Part shown: positions 41,806-52,749 of the stretch, piece by piece
Position numbering within the stretch: position 1 is the first letter of the stretch
Layout: each line of letters begins with the position of its first letter
Assembly (NCBI RefSeq): GCF_025144225.1
Contig: NZ_JALXXB010000010.1
Span: forward strand, 37,995-101,994
DNA length: 64,000 nucleotides
Direction: 5' to 3'
From: Aestuariimicrobium sp. p3-SID1156
GTDB taxonomy: Bacteria; Actinomycetota; Actinomycetes; Propionibacteriales; Propionibacteriaceae
Program-made: the position numbers and the translations under genes
The notes under the pieces: model-generated
The model's input: the letters and a program-made list of their open reading frames with translations, nothing else
What the model was told of the DNA's origin: nothing
Databases searched by the model: none

Positions 41806-43161
41806 TCACTTCACGTAGGGGACGCCGTCGTGCGCAGGGGCTCGCACGCGTCCCACCAGTCCGGCGACCGCGATGATCGTGGCGATGTAGGGCAGCATCA
41901 GCAGGAACTGGCTGGGCATCGGGGTGCTCAGGGTCTGCAGCTGGGTGGCCATCTGGGTGATGAAGCCGAAGAAGAGCGCGATGATCGAGGCGAGCACGGG
42001 GTGCCAGCGTCCCATGATCACCGCGGCCAGGGCGATGAAGCCGTTGCCGACGGTGATGTCTTTGTTGAACGCGCCGATCGAGCCGACGGTGAAGAAGGCG
42101 CCACCGAGGCCTGCGAAGACGCCGCCGAAGAGGACTGCGCTCCACTGGATCGCGTGGACGTTGATGCCCACCGTGTCGGCGGCCTTGGGATGCTCGCCGA
42201 CCGAGCGGATCCGCAGGCCCCACTTGGTGCGGTAGAGCACGAACCAGCAGACGAGTACCGAGAGGATCGCGATGTAGACCAGCACGGTCTGGCTGAACAG
42301 GGTGCTGATGAACTGCATGCCGGCGGTGTCACCGATGCCGGGGATCTTCGTGGTCCACCTCGACAGGTCGATGGCCTTCATCGTCGGCGCAGCATTCCAC
42401 TTCGCCGAGTTCGGCTGCACCAGCTGGTTGAACAGAAAGCCGGTCAGGCCGGAGGCGAACAGGTTGATCACCACGCCGAGTACGACCTGGTCGACGAGGT
42501 AGCGGATCGCGAACAGGGCCAGCATGGCTGCCATCAGCACGCCGGCGATCACGGCACCGATGATGGCGAAGGTGATCGACTTGGTGCTCGAGCCGACCAC
42601 AGCGGCGGTGAAGGCCGCCACCAGCATCTGGCCCTCGATGGCGACGTTCACCACGCCGGCACGCTCGCACATGATGCCGCACAGGGCGCCCAGCACCAGG
42701 GGCGTCGCCAGCAGGATGGTGCCGTTGAGCTGGTTGGCCACCTGGAAGGGCAGGCCACGACCGGCCGCCGCCCAGGTGAGGAAGCCGATCGCCAGGGCGA
42801 GGCCTGCCAGCGTCCCGAGCCAGCCGGTCAGCGCCCCGCGAATGCGGACGAGGATGAACGCCAGGCCGATCGCCAGCAGGATCACCGCGCAGGTGATGAC
42901 GACCGGAAGGCCCGGCAGCCTGAGGGTGGGCAGCTTCTTCTCGGCGAACGCGTCCGAGAGCGCGAACTCGGCGGTTCCCTTCGTCGAGAACGACAGCCAC
43001 ACCAGCACCAGGCCCAGCAGCGTCAGCAGGACGCCCATGCTGATGCGGTGGGTGCGTGCTTCGCGGGACTCCGTGGAGCGCAGGACGACTTCGCCGGTCT
43101 CGGTGACGTGGGCCTCCTCGGGGGCCCCGCCGTTCACGGTGGGGGCCACGGCGGTGCTCAT
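41806..43161 (-). CDS. nupQ: Nucleoside ABC transporter permease (BmpA-associated, NupQ type)
   Basis: Branched-chain-permease-like membrane subunit (BPD_transp_2) of 451 residues. It has an N-terminal cytoplasmic stretch, about ten helices and the conserved MCERAGVVNVAIEGQML segment typical of sugar/nucleoside permeases. A later LRIRSVGEHPKAADTVGI block is the ATPase-contact loop. It pairs with the upstream permease (4-nt ATGA overlap). Order on the minus strand is bmpA, ATPase, permease P, permease Q, cdd, rnhA. Confidence 0.9.
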   Translation of the reverse strand: MSTAVAPTVNGGAPEEAHVTETGEVVLRSTESREARTHRISMGVLLTLLGLVLVWLSFSTKGTAEFALSDAFAEKKLPTLRLPGLPVVITCAVILLAIGLAFILVRIRGALTGWLGTLAGLALAIGFLTWAAAGRGLPFQVANQLNGTILLATPLVLGALCGIMCERAGVVNVAIEGQMLVAAFTAAVVGSSTKSITFAIIGAVIAGVLMAAMLALFAIRYLVDQVVLGVVINLFASGLTGFLFNQLVQPNSAKWNAAPTMKAIDLSRWTTKIPGIGDTAGMQFISTLFSQTVLVYIAILSVLVCWFVLYRTKWGLRIRSVGEHPKAADTVGINVHAIQWSAVLFGGVFAGLGGAFFTVGSIGAFNKDITVGNGFIALAAVIMGRWHPVLASIIALFFGFITQMATQLQTLSTPMPSQFLLMLPYIATIIAVAGLVGRVRAPAHDGVPYVK

Positions 43162-44429
43162 GCGAGTCCTCCTTCAGCGGTGGCGGCAGCAGCGGCGGCG
43201 GGGCGGCGACGGCGTCCCTTGAGGAAGGGAAGCAGGGTGCGCACCAGCAGCGGGGCGGCCACGAAGAGCACGATCAGTGCCTGCAGCACATAGGTTAGGT
43301 CCAGCGGAGTGTCGGCGATGGACTGCATCCTCAAGCCGCCGGCGTGCATGGCGCCGAAGAGCAGCCCGGCCAGGACGGTGCCCAGCGGACGCGAGCGGCC
43401 CAGCAGGGCGACGGTGATGGCGTCAAAGCCGATGGTGCCGACCAGGTTGCCCGAGAGCGGGGTCGGCATGGCGCCGGCCAGCGGGCCGAGGGCAGCCTGC
43501 ACACCGGCCAGACCGGTCAGGGCGCCCGACAGCGCCATGGTCACGGCGGTGACATTGGGCACCGACATGCCTGCCGTCGCTGAGGCGTGTGGGTTGGCTC
43601 CCACCGCTCGAATGCGGAAGCCCAGCGTGGTGCGCTCCATGATCCACCAGACCAGGACCGCCGCCAGCAGCGCGACGACGAAGCCCATGTGCAGCTGTGA
43701 GCCGGCAAGCCGTGGGAAGGTCGCGGTCCAGTCGACCTCGGGCGAGATCGGGTCGGCGCGCCCGGGGCGTTGGAAGGCCTTGGTGGTGAGCAGCCAGGCC
43801 AGGGTGCCGGCAGCAATGTAGTTCATCATGATCGTCACGATGACCTCATGGGCACCCGCACGGGCCTTGAGGACGCCCACGATGCCGCCCCACAGCCCAC
43901 CTGCGAGCACACCGGCCAGAATGGCCAGCGGAAGGTGCAGCACCAGGGGCAGCCCGTGGATCGAGAACCCGACCCAGGCCGAGGCGATGGCGCCCATGAT
44001 CGCCTGCCCCTGGCCACCGATGTTGAACAGGCCGGCGCGGAAGGCCAGGCCCACACCGAGGCCGGCGCAGATCAGCGGCGCCGCCTGGGCGGTGGTGTGG
44101 GTGATCGCCTGCCAGTCACCGAGTGCCCCGTCGAACAGAGCGCTGTAGGCCCCGGAGATCTTGTCCCAGCTGGCGCCCAGGGCATCGCTGGGGCGGGCGA
44201 AGAAGTACTTGTACTTGGCCATGATCTCCGCATCGGAGACGACCATGAGGATGGCGCCGACGAGGAAGGCCAGCACGAAGGCGGAAGCGGTGACCGCCAC
44301 CTCGCTCCAGGGCACCTTCGGTCGGGTCATGCCGGACGCGCTGGCGTCCTCCTGGGTGACGGCCTTGGCCTGGGCCTCGTCCTCGCGTGCCTGGTCGACG
44401 TCGGAGGTCTCGTTCTCGTTCTGGCTCAC
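43158..44429 (-). CDS. nupP: Nucleoside ABC transporter permease (NupP type)
   Basis: The 423-residue partner permease has a charged N-terminus of about 45 residues, then about ten membrane helices. It contains FRAGLFNIGGQGQAIMGAI and the cytoplasmic loop GFRIRAVGANPHASATAGM, both standard for BPD_transp_2 permeases with BMP-family binding proteins. A short basic, Ala-rich tail ends the protein. It overlaps the ATPase gene upstream and the NupQ gene downstream by 4 nt each, indicating strict co-expression. Confidence 0.9.
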   Translation of the reverse strand: MSQNENETSDVDQAREDEAQAKAVTQEDASASGMTRPKVPWSEVAVTASAFVLAFLVGAILMVVSDAEIMAKYKYFFARPSDALGASWDKISGAYSALFDGALGDWQAITHTTAQAAPLICAGLGVGLAFRAGLFNIGGQGQAIMGAIASAWVGFSIHGLPLVLHLPLAILAGVLAGGLWGGIVGVLKARAGAHEVIVTIMMNYIAAGTLAWLLTTKAFQRPGRADPISPEVDWTATFPRLAGSQLHMGFVVALLAAVLVWWIMERTTLGFRIRAVGANPHASATAGMSVPNVTAVTMALSGALTGLAGVQAALGPLAGAMPTPLSGNLVGTIGFDAITVALLGRSRPLGTVLAGLLFGAMHAGGLRMQSIADTPLDLTYVLQALIVLFVAAPLLVRTLLPFLKGRRRRPAAAAAATAEGGLA

Positions 44430-46099
44430 CGTTCCTCCTCCTTGATGTCGCTTCCGGCATCGACCACATCGACCGGGCTGTCGGCGTCCTCGGGCCTGCT
44501 CGCGCCCTCGACTTCGGCGCGGGCCTCCTCCTCATTGATGCCGGCCATCATCAGGCCGAGCACCTCGCGCGGGGTCCCTGAGGGGACGATGCCGACGACA
44601 CGACCGCGGTTCATCACGGCAATCCGATCGGCGAGGGCCTCGATCTCGTCCAGTTCGGTGGACACGATCACCACGGCGGTGCCCGCATCACGCTCGGCGA
44701 CGAGCCGCTGGTGCAGGAACTCGATGGCGCCCACATCCACGCCACGGGTCGGCTGGCTGGCGATCAGCACCGACAACGGGCGGGACAGCTCGCGTGCCAG
44801 CACCACCTTCTGCTGGTTGCCGCCCGACAGCGAGCTCACCGGCTGGCCGATGGATCCTGTGCGGATGTCGAACTCGTTGACCCGGTGCCGGGCGTTGTCG
44901 GCGATGGCTCCGAGCTTGAGGGTGCCGGTGCTGGCGTAGTTGTCGACCTGGTTGAGGACCAGGTTCTCCGCGACCGAGAAGCTGCCGACGAAACCGTCGT
45001 GCTGGCGGTCCTCGGGGACGAAGCCCAGGCCGGCCTCGATGGTCTGGGCCGGCGTGGCGCGGGTGGTGTCGCGTCCATCAATGCTCACCGAGCCGGACAT
45101 GACCGGCATCGTGCCGAGCATGGCCTCGACCAGCTCGGACTGGCCATTTCCCTGGACGCCGGCGATGCAGAGGATCTCCCCGCCGTGCACCTCGAAGCTG
45201 ACGTCGTCGACCACGACGGCACCGCTCGGGTCGGCGACGCTGAGGTCGGAGACCTGCAGGCGGACATCGCGCAGGGTCGGCTCCTGCTTCTGGACGCGAA
45301 GGCTCACCGAGCGGCCCACCATCATCTCCGCCAGGTCGGACTCCGAGGCGGAGGGTTCAGCCTCCCCCACCACCTTCCCGCGGCGGATCACGGTGATGTC
45401 GTCGGCGATGGCGCGCACCTCGCGCAACTTGTGGGTGATGAAGACGATCGCCTTGCCCTCGTCACGCAGCGCCTGCATGATCAGCATCAGCTCGTCAATC
45501 TCCTGGGGGGTGAGCACGGCGGTGGGCTCGTCGAAGACCAGGAAACGGACGTCGTGGCTGAGCGCCTTGAGGATTTCCACCCGCTGCTGGACGCCGACTG
45601 GCAGGTTCTCGACCACGGCGTCGGGGTTCACGTCCAGCTTGTAGCGATCGGAGAGCTCACGCACCTTCCGACGTGCCGCCCGCATGCTGAGGGTGCCCAG
45701 CGCCCCCTCCTCGCGTCCGAGGACCAGGTTCTCGGCGACGGTGAAGACGTCGACGAGCATGAAGTGCTGGTGGACCATGCCAATGCCCGCCCCCATGGCC
45801 TGGCGCGGGTTGCGGAAATGCTGCTCGATGCCATCGATGTAGATCGCGCCCTCGTCAGCGTCCAGCAGACCGTAGAGCACGTTCATCAGTGTCGACTTGC
45901 CGGCGCCGTTCTCACCCAACAAGCAGTGGATGCGCCCTGGCACGATGTCCAGGTCGATGTGGTCATTGGCCGTCAGTGCGCCAAAGCGCTTGGTGATGCC
46001 GCGCAGGCTCAGGCCGTTGGTCAGGGGTGGCGCCCCGGACGCGCCGCCCGGGGCGTCCGCGCGGTCTGGCGCCGCGGTGGCGCCCGTTGTCGTCTGCAC
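44426..46099 (-). CDS. nupO: Nucleoside ABC transporter ATPase with two ABC domains (NupO type)
   Basis: Two tandem ABC cassettes in 557 residues, as in sugar/nucleoside importers. First: ITKRFGALTANDHIDLD, Walker A GENGAGKSTLMNVLYG, Walker B FLVFDEPTAVLTPQE. Second: a degenerate Walker A (CIAGVQGNGQSELVEAM), signature LSGGNQQKVVLAREL, and SQPTRGVDVGA in place of a standard Walker B. The degenerate second site is normal for this family. GTG 46099 has GGAAGG 8 nt upstream; the frame is open to 46150. The acidic C-terminal tail is unusual. Confidence 0.92.
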   Translation of the reverse strand: MQTTTGATAAPDRADAPGGASGAPPLTNGLSLRGITKRFGALTANDHIDLDIVPGRIHCLLGENGAGKSTLMNVLYGLLDADEGAIYIDGIEQHFRNPRQAMGAGIGMVHQHFMLVDVFTVAENLVLGREEGALGTLSMRAARRKVRELSDRYKLDVNPDAVVENLPVGVQQRVEILKALSHDVRFLVFDEPTAVLTPQEIDELMLIMQALRDEGKAIVFITHKLREVRAIADDITVIRRGKVVGEAEPSASESDLAEMMVGRSVSLRVQKQEPTLRDVRLQVSDLSVADPSGAVVVDDVSFEVHGGEILCIAGVQGNGQSELVEAMLGTMPVMSGSVSIDGRDTTRATPAQTIEAGLGFVPEDRQHDGFVGSFSVAENLVLNQVDNYASTGTLKLGAIADNARHRVNEFDIRTGSIGQPVSSLSGGNQQKVVLARELSRPLSVLIASQPTRGVDVGAIEFLHQRLVAERDAGTAVVIVSTELDEIEALADRIAVMNRGRVVGIVPSGTPREVLGLMMAGINEEEARAEVEGASRPEDADSPVDVVDAGSDIKEEER

Positions 46100-46130
46100 T
46101 GTGGCTTCCTTCCAGACGGTGTCCTGCCGA

Positions 46131-46148
46131 GGGGGCGCCCACGCCCCC
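46131..46148 (-). terminator. GC hairpin in the bmpA-nupO gap
   Basis: Perfect 7-bp stem GGGGGCG/CGCCCCC with a 4-nt loop. Lies between the main terminator at 46187-46217 and the nupO ribosome site; may tune read-through or mRNA stability. Confidence 0.4.
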
Positions 46149-46186
46149 AACTCGTCAGAGCCTAGCTGTTGGCCCCGACACCATGT

Positions 46187-46217
46187 GACCCCTCGCCACC
46201 TGAGGTGGCGAGGGGTC
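46187..46217 (-). terminator. Terminator/attenuator downstream of bmpA
   Basis: Perfect 14-bp stem (46187-46200 with 46204-46217, loop TGA), 25 nt past the bmpA stop. No T-tract follows, as is common in high-G+C actinobacteria. Partial termination here would keep the binding protein in excess over the membrane subunits. Confidence 0.75.
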
Positions 46218-46242
46218 GTGGTTGCTGGTCGTCAGCGACTCA

Positions 46243-47385
46243 TCACTTGGGGGCAGAGGCCGAGGTGACCTTGATCTTGCCGTCGATGATGTCCTTCTTG
46301 ACCTGCTCGAGCTCGGTCTTCAGCTCAGCGGGGACCTTGCTGTCGAACTCGTGGAAGGGGGAAATGCCGGTGCCCTCGTTCTTCAGGGTGCCGACGTAGG
46401 GCTCAGAGCTGAAGGTGCCCTCCTTGGCGGCCTTGATGGCCTCGAAGACGGCAACGTCCATGCCCTTGTAGACCGAGGTCGGAATGCTGGAGCAGTACTC
46501 AGCGGCGCTCACGCAGCCGTCGGTGTCCACCCAGATGGCGCTGACCTTGCCACCGGATTCCTTGGCGACCTGCAGCCCACCCTGGCCGGCGGGGCCGGCA
46601 ACCGGGAAGAGGATGTCAGCGCCCTGGGAGACCAGGTTCTGGGCGGTGTTCTTGCCACCGGCGATGTTCTCGAAGGGCTTGGGCTCGGGCACGAACTGGC
46701 CGTCCTGCTTGGCGACGTCCCAGCCCAGCACCTGGATGCTCTTGGACTTCTGCTCGTTGTAGTACTTCACGCCCTGGGCGAAGCCGTCCATGAAGATGGT
46801 CACGGTCGGGATCTTCATGCCGCCGAAGGTGCCGACCTTGCCGGTCTTGGTGGAGGCAGCGGCGTAGTAGCCGGCCAGGAAGCTGGACTCAGCGGTGTTG
46901 AAGACCAGCGGCTTGAAGTTCTTCAGGCCCTTGGCCGAGGCGGGGTTGTCGTCGACGATCGCGAACTGGACGTCGGGGTTGGCCTTGGCGGCAGCGACGG
47001 TGGCATCGGAGAGGAGGAAGCCGACGGTCACGATGATCTTGCACTTGGCGTCGATCATCGACTTGATGTTGGTGTTGAAGTCCTTGGTGTCGGCGGACTC
47101 GACCTTGCCGGTCTGGATGCCGAGCTCCTTCTCGGCCTTCTGGAGGCCGGCGTAGGAGGTCTGGTTGAAGGACTTGTCGTCAAAGCCACCGGAGTCGGAG
47201 ACCATGCAGGCCTTGAAGTCGTCCGAGCCGCCGCCGGAGGTGTTCTGGGCGGTGGACTGCGCGGTGGTCGCAGCGGTGGTGTCGGAGCCGGAGGTGGACC
47301 CGGCATTGGGGGCCTCCGCACAAGCGGTGAGGGTCATGGCGAGCGCGGCCATCATGGCCGAGGCCGTGAGCAAGGGCTTCTTCAC
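46243..47385 (-). CDS. bmpA: BMP-family nucleoside-binding lipoprotein
   Basis: The 380-residue lipoprotein has lipobox LTAC (Cys22) and a Ser/Thr/Ala/Gly linker. The BMP/PnrA domain begins with ACMVSDSGGFDDKSFNQTSY and continues through IIVTVGFLLSDATVAAA, FAIVDDN, SSFLAGYYAA, KVGTFGGMKIPTV and DILFPVAGPAGQGG, the nucleoside-binding signature of PnrA-like proteins. GTG 47385 has CAGGAGG 8 nt upstream; the frame is open to 47454. First gene of the importer operon, separated from nupO by hairpins. The 176-bp upstream gap contains a TACAGT (47485-47490) that could be its -10. Confidence 0.93.
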   Translation of the reverse strand: MKKPLLTASAMMAALAMTLTACAEAPNAGSTSGSDTTAATTAQSTAQNTSGGGSDDFKACMVSDSGGFDDKSFNQTSYAGLQKAEKELGIQTGKVESADTKDFNTNIKSMIDAKCKIIVTVGFLLSDATVAAAKANPDVQFAIVDDNPASAKGLKNFKPLVFNTAESSFLAGYYAAASTKTGKVGTFGGMKIPTVTIFMDGFAQGVKYYNEQKSKSIQVLGWDVAKQDGQFVPEPKPFENIAGGKNTAQNLVSQGADILFPVAGPAGQGGLQVAKESGGKVSAIWVDTDGCVSAAEYCSSIPTSVYKGMDVAVFEAIKAAKEGTFSSEPYVGTLKNEGTGISPFHEFDSKVPAELKTELEQVKKDIIDGKIKVTSASAPK

Positions 47386-47561
47386 GTGAACTGCCTCCTG
47401 AGCAGGAAATGGAACTGTGGGGCCGTTCGCCCCTGCGACCTCACATGCGCCCACCCACGAGCACGATGCGACCGAAGCGAGATCACTGTAACCAAATGTT
47501 CACCCGAGCACCGCATCGGGTGGGCCCTTCCGCGCCAAACGTTACGGCCCTGCAACGCAGC

Positions 47562-48794
47562 TCAGCTCACCTGCCGAACCAGTGCCTCCGCGGAGTCGAG
47601 GATGGCGATGGTCTCCCCCTCCCAGGAGGGTTCCTGGCCGCGGTAGGGGCCGGTGGCCAGGGAGATGATCACGGCGGCGGCGCGCAGTCGCAGTTCCACC
47701 GGGTCGACTCGGGTGTCGAACACCGGCACCCAGGTCCGGATGAGGTGGTGGACGCGACCAGCCTGCTCGGCGTTCATCCGCTGCACCGTCGACAGGTGGG
47801 CAATCATGCAGGCCAGGTCGTCGGCGCGGCGCCCGGGGCCAACGGTGTCAATGTCGAGGATGCCCGAGACCCGGCCATCCTTGACGAAGACCTGCCCCTC
47901 GTGGAAGTCGCCATGGGTGGGTTCATTGCCGGGCTCGATGCCGACCAGGCCCTGCTCGATCTGGTGGACCATCCAGTCCAGCCGCGACTTCTGGCTGGGC
48001 ATGGCCGCCTCGACCATGGTCGCGTAGTGGGCGACGGCATCGGTCCAGGGTGGGCGGCGTTCCAGCTGGGCGGCGCTGGCGGGCATCTGGTCCAGGATCT
48101 CGATGAGTTGTTCGGCGGTGCAGGGGTCGGTGGGGTCGAAGATCGCCCGGGCCAGTGATCGGCCGTCCAGTTCCTTGAGCACCAGCAGGTGTTCGGGGGT
48201 GGCGGCCGCCACCACGGGTGCAGGGACGCCGGCCTCCAGCAGGAGGTTGTGGCGCAGCAGCACCTCCTCGAACTGTTTCTGGCGCTGCACCTTGACGTAG
48301 AAGGTCTCCGCCGGGTTGGCCACATCCATTCGCAGCACTGCACGACGCCGCGGCCGGTAGCCGATCATCGCCAGACTGATCTGGCTGGCGCTCACCGGGC
48401 GGCCGACCAGGTTGTACTCGTTGACCAGTTCTGCCATCCGCTCGGGGTAGGCGGCGCGCATCAGCCCGGGCAGGTCCGGGTCCTTGGGGTAGAGCCAGAC
48501 AGCGACCTCACGGTCGCCATCGGCGAAGATGTCGGCGCGGTTGTCGGTCGCGGTGCGGGGGCCGATGCGGGCGCTCACGCCCAGCAGCTCGTCACGTTCC
48601 CCATAGGGCCAGCGGACACGCGCGGCATAGGTCGCGGTGGTGGAGTGACCGGGGTGGGCATCGATGTGGTCCATCTGCCAGCGCAACAGTTCACCGCCGG
48701 CGTGGTGGGTCGCTGCCTCGAGCAGGTCCCCCACGTCACGGGACGCCAACAGGCGTGAACCGTCGTCACCCTGCCGATGCGGTCCCGCTACCAC
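47562..48794 (-). CDS. Aminoglycoside phosphotransferase/maltokinase-like kinase
   Basis: Protein-kinase-like fold of the APH/choline kinase clan, 410 residues. The catalytic loop is THGDFHEGQVFV (Asp as base) and the metal motif ILDIDTVGPG. The Lys-bearing strand is FYVKVQRQKQFEEV. LEAGVPAPVVAAATPEHLLV is typical of small-molecule phosphotransferases of this clan. It is not clearly an antibiotic kinase; length and N-terminal extra domain resemble maltokinase-type proteins. GTG 48794 lies 10 nt after the stop of the CBS protein gene, so the two are probably co-transcribed. Confidence 0.75.
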   Translation of the reverse strand: MVAGPHRQGDDGSRLLASRDVGDLLEAATHHAGGELLRWQMDHIDAHPGHSTTATYAARVRWPYGERDELLGVSARIGPRTATDNRADIFADGDREVAVWLYPKDPDLPGLMRAAYPERMAELVNEYNLVGRPVSASQISLAMIGYRPRRRAVLRMDVANPAETFYVKVQRQKQFEEVLLRHNLLLEAGVPAPVVAAATPEHLLVLKELDGRSLARAIFDPTDPCTAEQLIEILDQMPASAAQLERRPPWTDAVAHYATMVEAAMPSQKSRLDWMVHQIEQGLVGIEPGNEPTHGDFHEGQVFVKDGRVSGILDIDTVGPGRRADDLACMIAHLSTVQRMNAEQAGRVHHLIRTWVPVFDTRVDPVELRLRAAAVIISLATGPYRGQEPSWEGETIAILDSAEALVRQVS

Positions 48795-48804
48795 CGATGC
48801 CCCC

Positions 48805-50244
48805 TTACTGATGCTCAGCTTTTTCTATCACGTCCGCAGTCGCAGGCTGCGTGGAGTCCGGCGTGGTTGACGGGTTGACGGCGGTTGCCCCGGCCCCGGG
48901 CGGGGGCGAGCTGCCGTCGAGGCGCACGACGTCGAGCCAGGACGCGCGGCGCCCGTCGAGCTCGATGACTGTGAAGCGGTAGCCACAGGTCTCGGGAAGC
49001 TCGGGATCGGCTGAGGGGCTCCGCTCCAGGACCACTTCGATCGAGTCGCCGAGCCCGGGCACCTGCCCCAACTGCGCCATGAAGTAGCCGGCGACCGTGT
49101 CATAGGGCCCCTCGGGCATCACGTACCCGGAGCGTTCCTCGAAGGCCTCCAGGGTCATCAGCCCGTCAATGTCACGAAGCTGTTGGTGGCTCTGGATCTG
49201 CTCGTCCACGACGTCGTACTCGTCGGTGATGTCGCCGACCAATTCCTCCATGAGGTCCTCGAGGGTCACGATGCCGGCGGTGCCGCCGTACTCGTCCAGC
49301 ACGATCGCCAGGTGCGCACCCTGCCGGCGCATGTCGGTCAGCGCACGCAGCACCTTGACGGTGTCGGGCAGCGAGACCACCGGACGCGCCAGTTGCCGCA
49401 CCGGCACGGTCCTAGTGTCGGGGTCCAGGTCCATCAGGTCGCGGACATGCAGGAAGCCGGCAATCCGATCAGGGCCGCCATCGGTGACCGGATAACGGGA
49501 GTGCGGCGCCCCCTGGACATAGCGAACGGCCTTGTAGGCGGGCATGTCGCCGGCCAGGAAGTCGACCTCCGTACGCGGGACCATCACTTCACGCAACGAC
49601 CGGGAACCGGCGTCGAAGACCTCGTCCACGATCTGGCGTTCCTCATCACCCAGGGTCTGGGAGCCGGACACCATCGCCCGAATCTCCTCATCGCTCACCT
49701 CCTCGCGAGAGGCCTGCGGATCACCGCCCAGGATGCGCACCACCACATCGGTCGACTTGCCCAGGAACCAGATCAACGGCGCACTGATGGTGGCGATGCC
49801 ATCAACCAGCGGCGCCAGGCCCATCGCGATCCCCTCGGCCCGCTGCATCGCCAGTCGCTTGGCCGACAGCTCCGAGAGCACGATCGAGAAGTAGCTGATG
49901 ATGATCGTGATGAGGACCAGCGACAGGGTCTGGGCGAACTTCATCCCCAGCAGGAGTTCGGGCACGCCGATGCGCACCAGCACGGGGGCCAGTTCACCAG
50001 CGAGAGTTGCGCCACCGAAGGAGGCCGACAGGAAACCCGCCAGGGTCACTCCGATCTGGACTGCGGAGAGGAAGCGGTTCGGGTTGGCCGTCAGCTTCGC
50101 CAGCGTCTGCCCGCGCTTGCCTCGGGAGGAGAGCTGCTTCACCTGCGAGTCGCGCAGGGAGACCAACGCCATCTCAGCGGCAGCGAAGACCCCACCGATG
50201 AGGATGAAGAGGAAGATCAGGCCAATGTTTGCCAGGGTTCCCAT
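48805..50244 (-). CDS. CNNM/HlyC-CorC family membrane protein (DUF21, CBS pair, CorC domain)
   Basis: The 479-residue protein has a DUF21 transmembrane domain with four hydrophobic segments (about 3-165; EMALVSLRDSQVKQL and ALSELSAKRLAMQR-type loops), a CBS pair (about 210-335; EVMVPRTEVDFLAGD, IVLDEYGGTAGIVTLEDLMEELVGDI) and a C-terminal CorC/HlyC domain. Family members are linked to magnesium or cobalt efflux. ATG 50244 and GTG 50247 are both possible, with GAGGGG upstream. Preceded by the icd terminator. Confidence 0.9.
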   Translation of the reverse strand: MGTLANIGLIFLFILIGGVFAAAEMALVSLRDSQVKQLSSRGKRGQTLAKLTANPNRFLSAVQIGVTLAGFLSASFGGATLAGELAPVLVRIGVPELLLGMKFAQTLSLVLITIIISYFSIVLSELSAKRLAMQRAEGIAMGLAPLVDGIATISAPLIWFLGKSTDVVVRILGGDPQASREEVSDEEIRAMVSGSQTLGDEERQIVDEVFDAGSRSLREVMVPRTEVDFLAGDMPAYKAVRYVQGAPHSRYPVTDGGPDRIAGFLHVRDLMDLDPDTRTVPVRQLARPVVSLPDTVKVLRALTDMRRQGAHLAIVLDEYGGTAGIVTLEDLMEELVGDITDEYDVVDEQIQSHQQLRDIDGLMTLEAFEERSGYVMPEGPYDTVAGYFMAQLGQVPGLGDSIEVVLERSPSADPELPETCGYRFTVIELDGRRASWLDVVRLDGSSPPPGAGATAVNPSTTPDSTQPATADVIEKAEHQ

Positions 50245-50347
50245 CACACGTGCCCCTCGCCCAGCGTGCAGGCCAGGGGCCGGGGACTGTCACAGTCGAT
50301 AGAGGTACCTCTCGTCACAGGTCCCAATGTAGACGAACCACCGAAAG

Positions 50348-50381
50348 GGGGACGCCCACGGCGAATGCCGTGGGCGTCCCC
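50348..50381 (-). terminator. Terminator of icd
   Basis: Perfect 15-bp stem (50348-50362 with 50367-50381, loop GAAT read on the plus strand), 34 nt past the icd stop. The minus-strand transcript continues CTTTC. It separates icd from the CBS protein gene. Confidence 0.85.
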
Positions 50382-50414
50382 TGTGCGCCAGTGCGGTCGC
50401 GAGCGGCCCCGGAA

Positions 50415-52643
<2,229 letters not shown>

Positions 52644-52667
52644 TCAGAGCTTGGCCTTGTGCTCCCC

Positions 52668-52673
52668 AAACTA
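52668..52673 (-). promoter_or_regulatory. -10 element of icd
   Basis: TAGTTT on the minus strand, 33 nt before the ATG, giving a short leader with GAGGAGAG. Confidence 0.45.
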
Positions 52674-52736
52674 TCGGAAAGACGTTGGCGGCCGTCGCGG
52701 TGGGCATTCAGCGGAAGCAGGCCGCCCGAGCCCCCC

Positions 52737-52742
52737 TAAGCT
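52737..52742 (+). promoter_or_regulatory. Leaderless -10 for purU
   Basis: TAAGCT ends 7 nt before ATG 52750. Confidence 0.5.
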
Positions 52743-52749
52743 GGACGCC

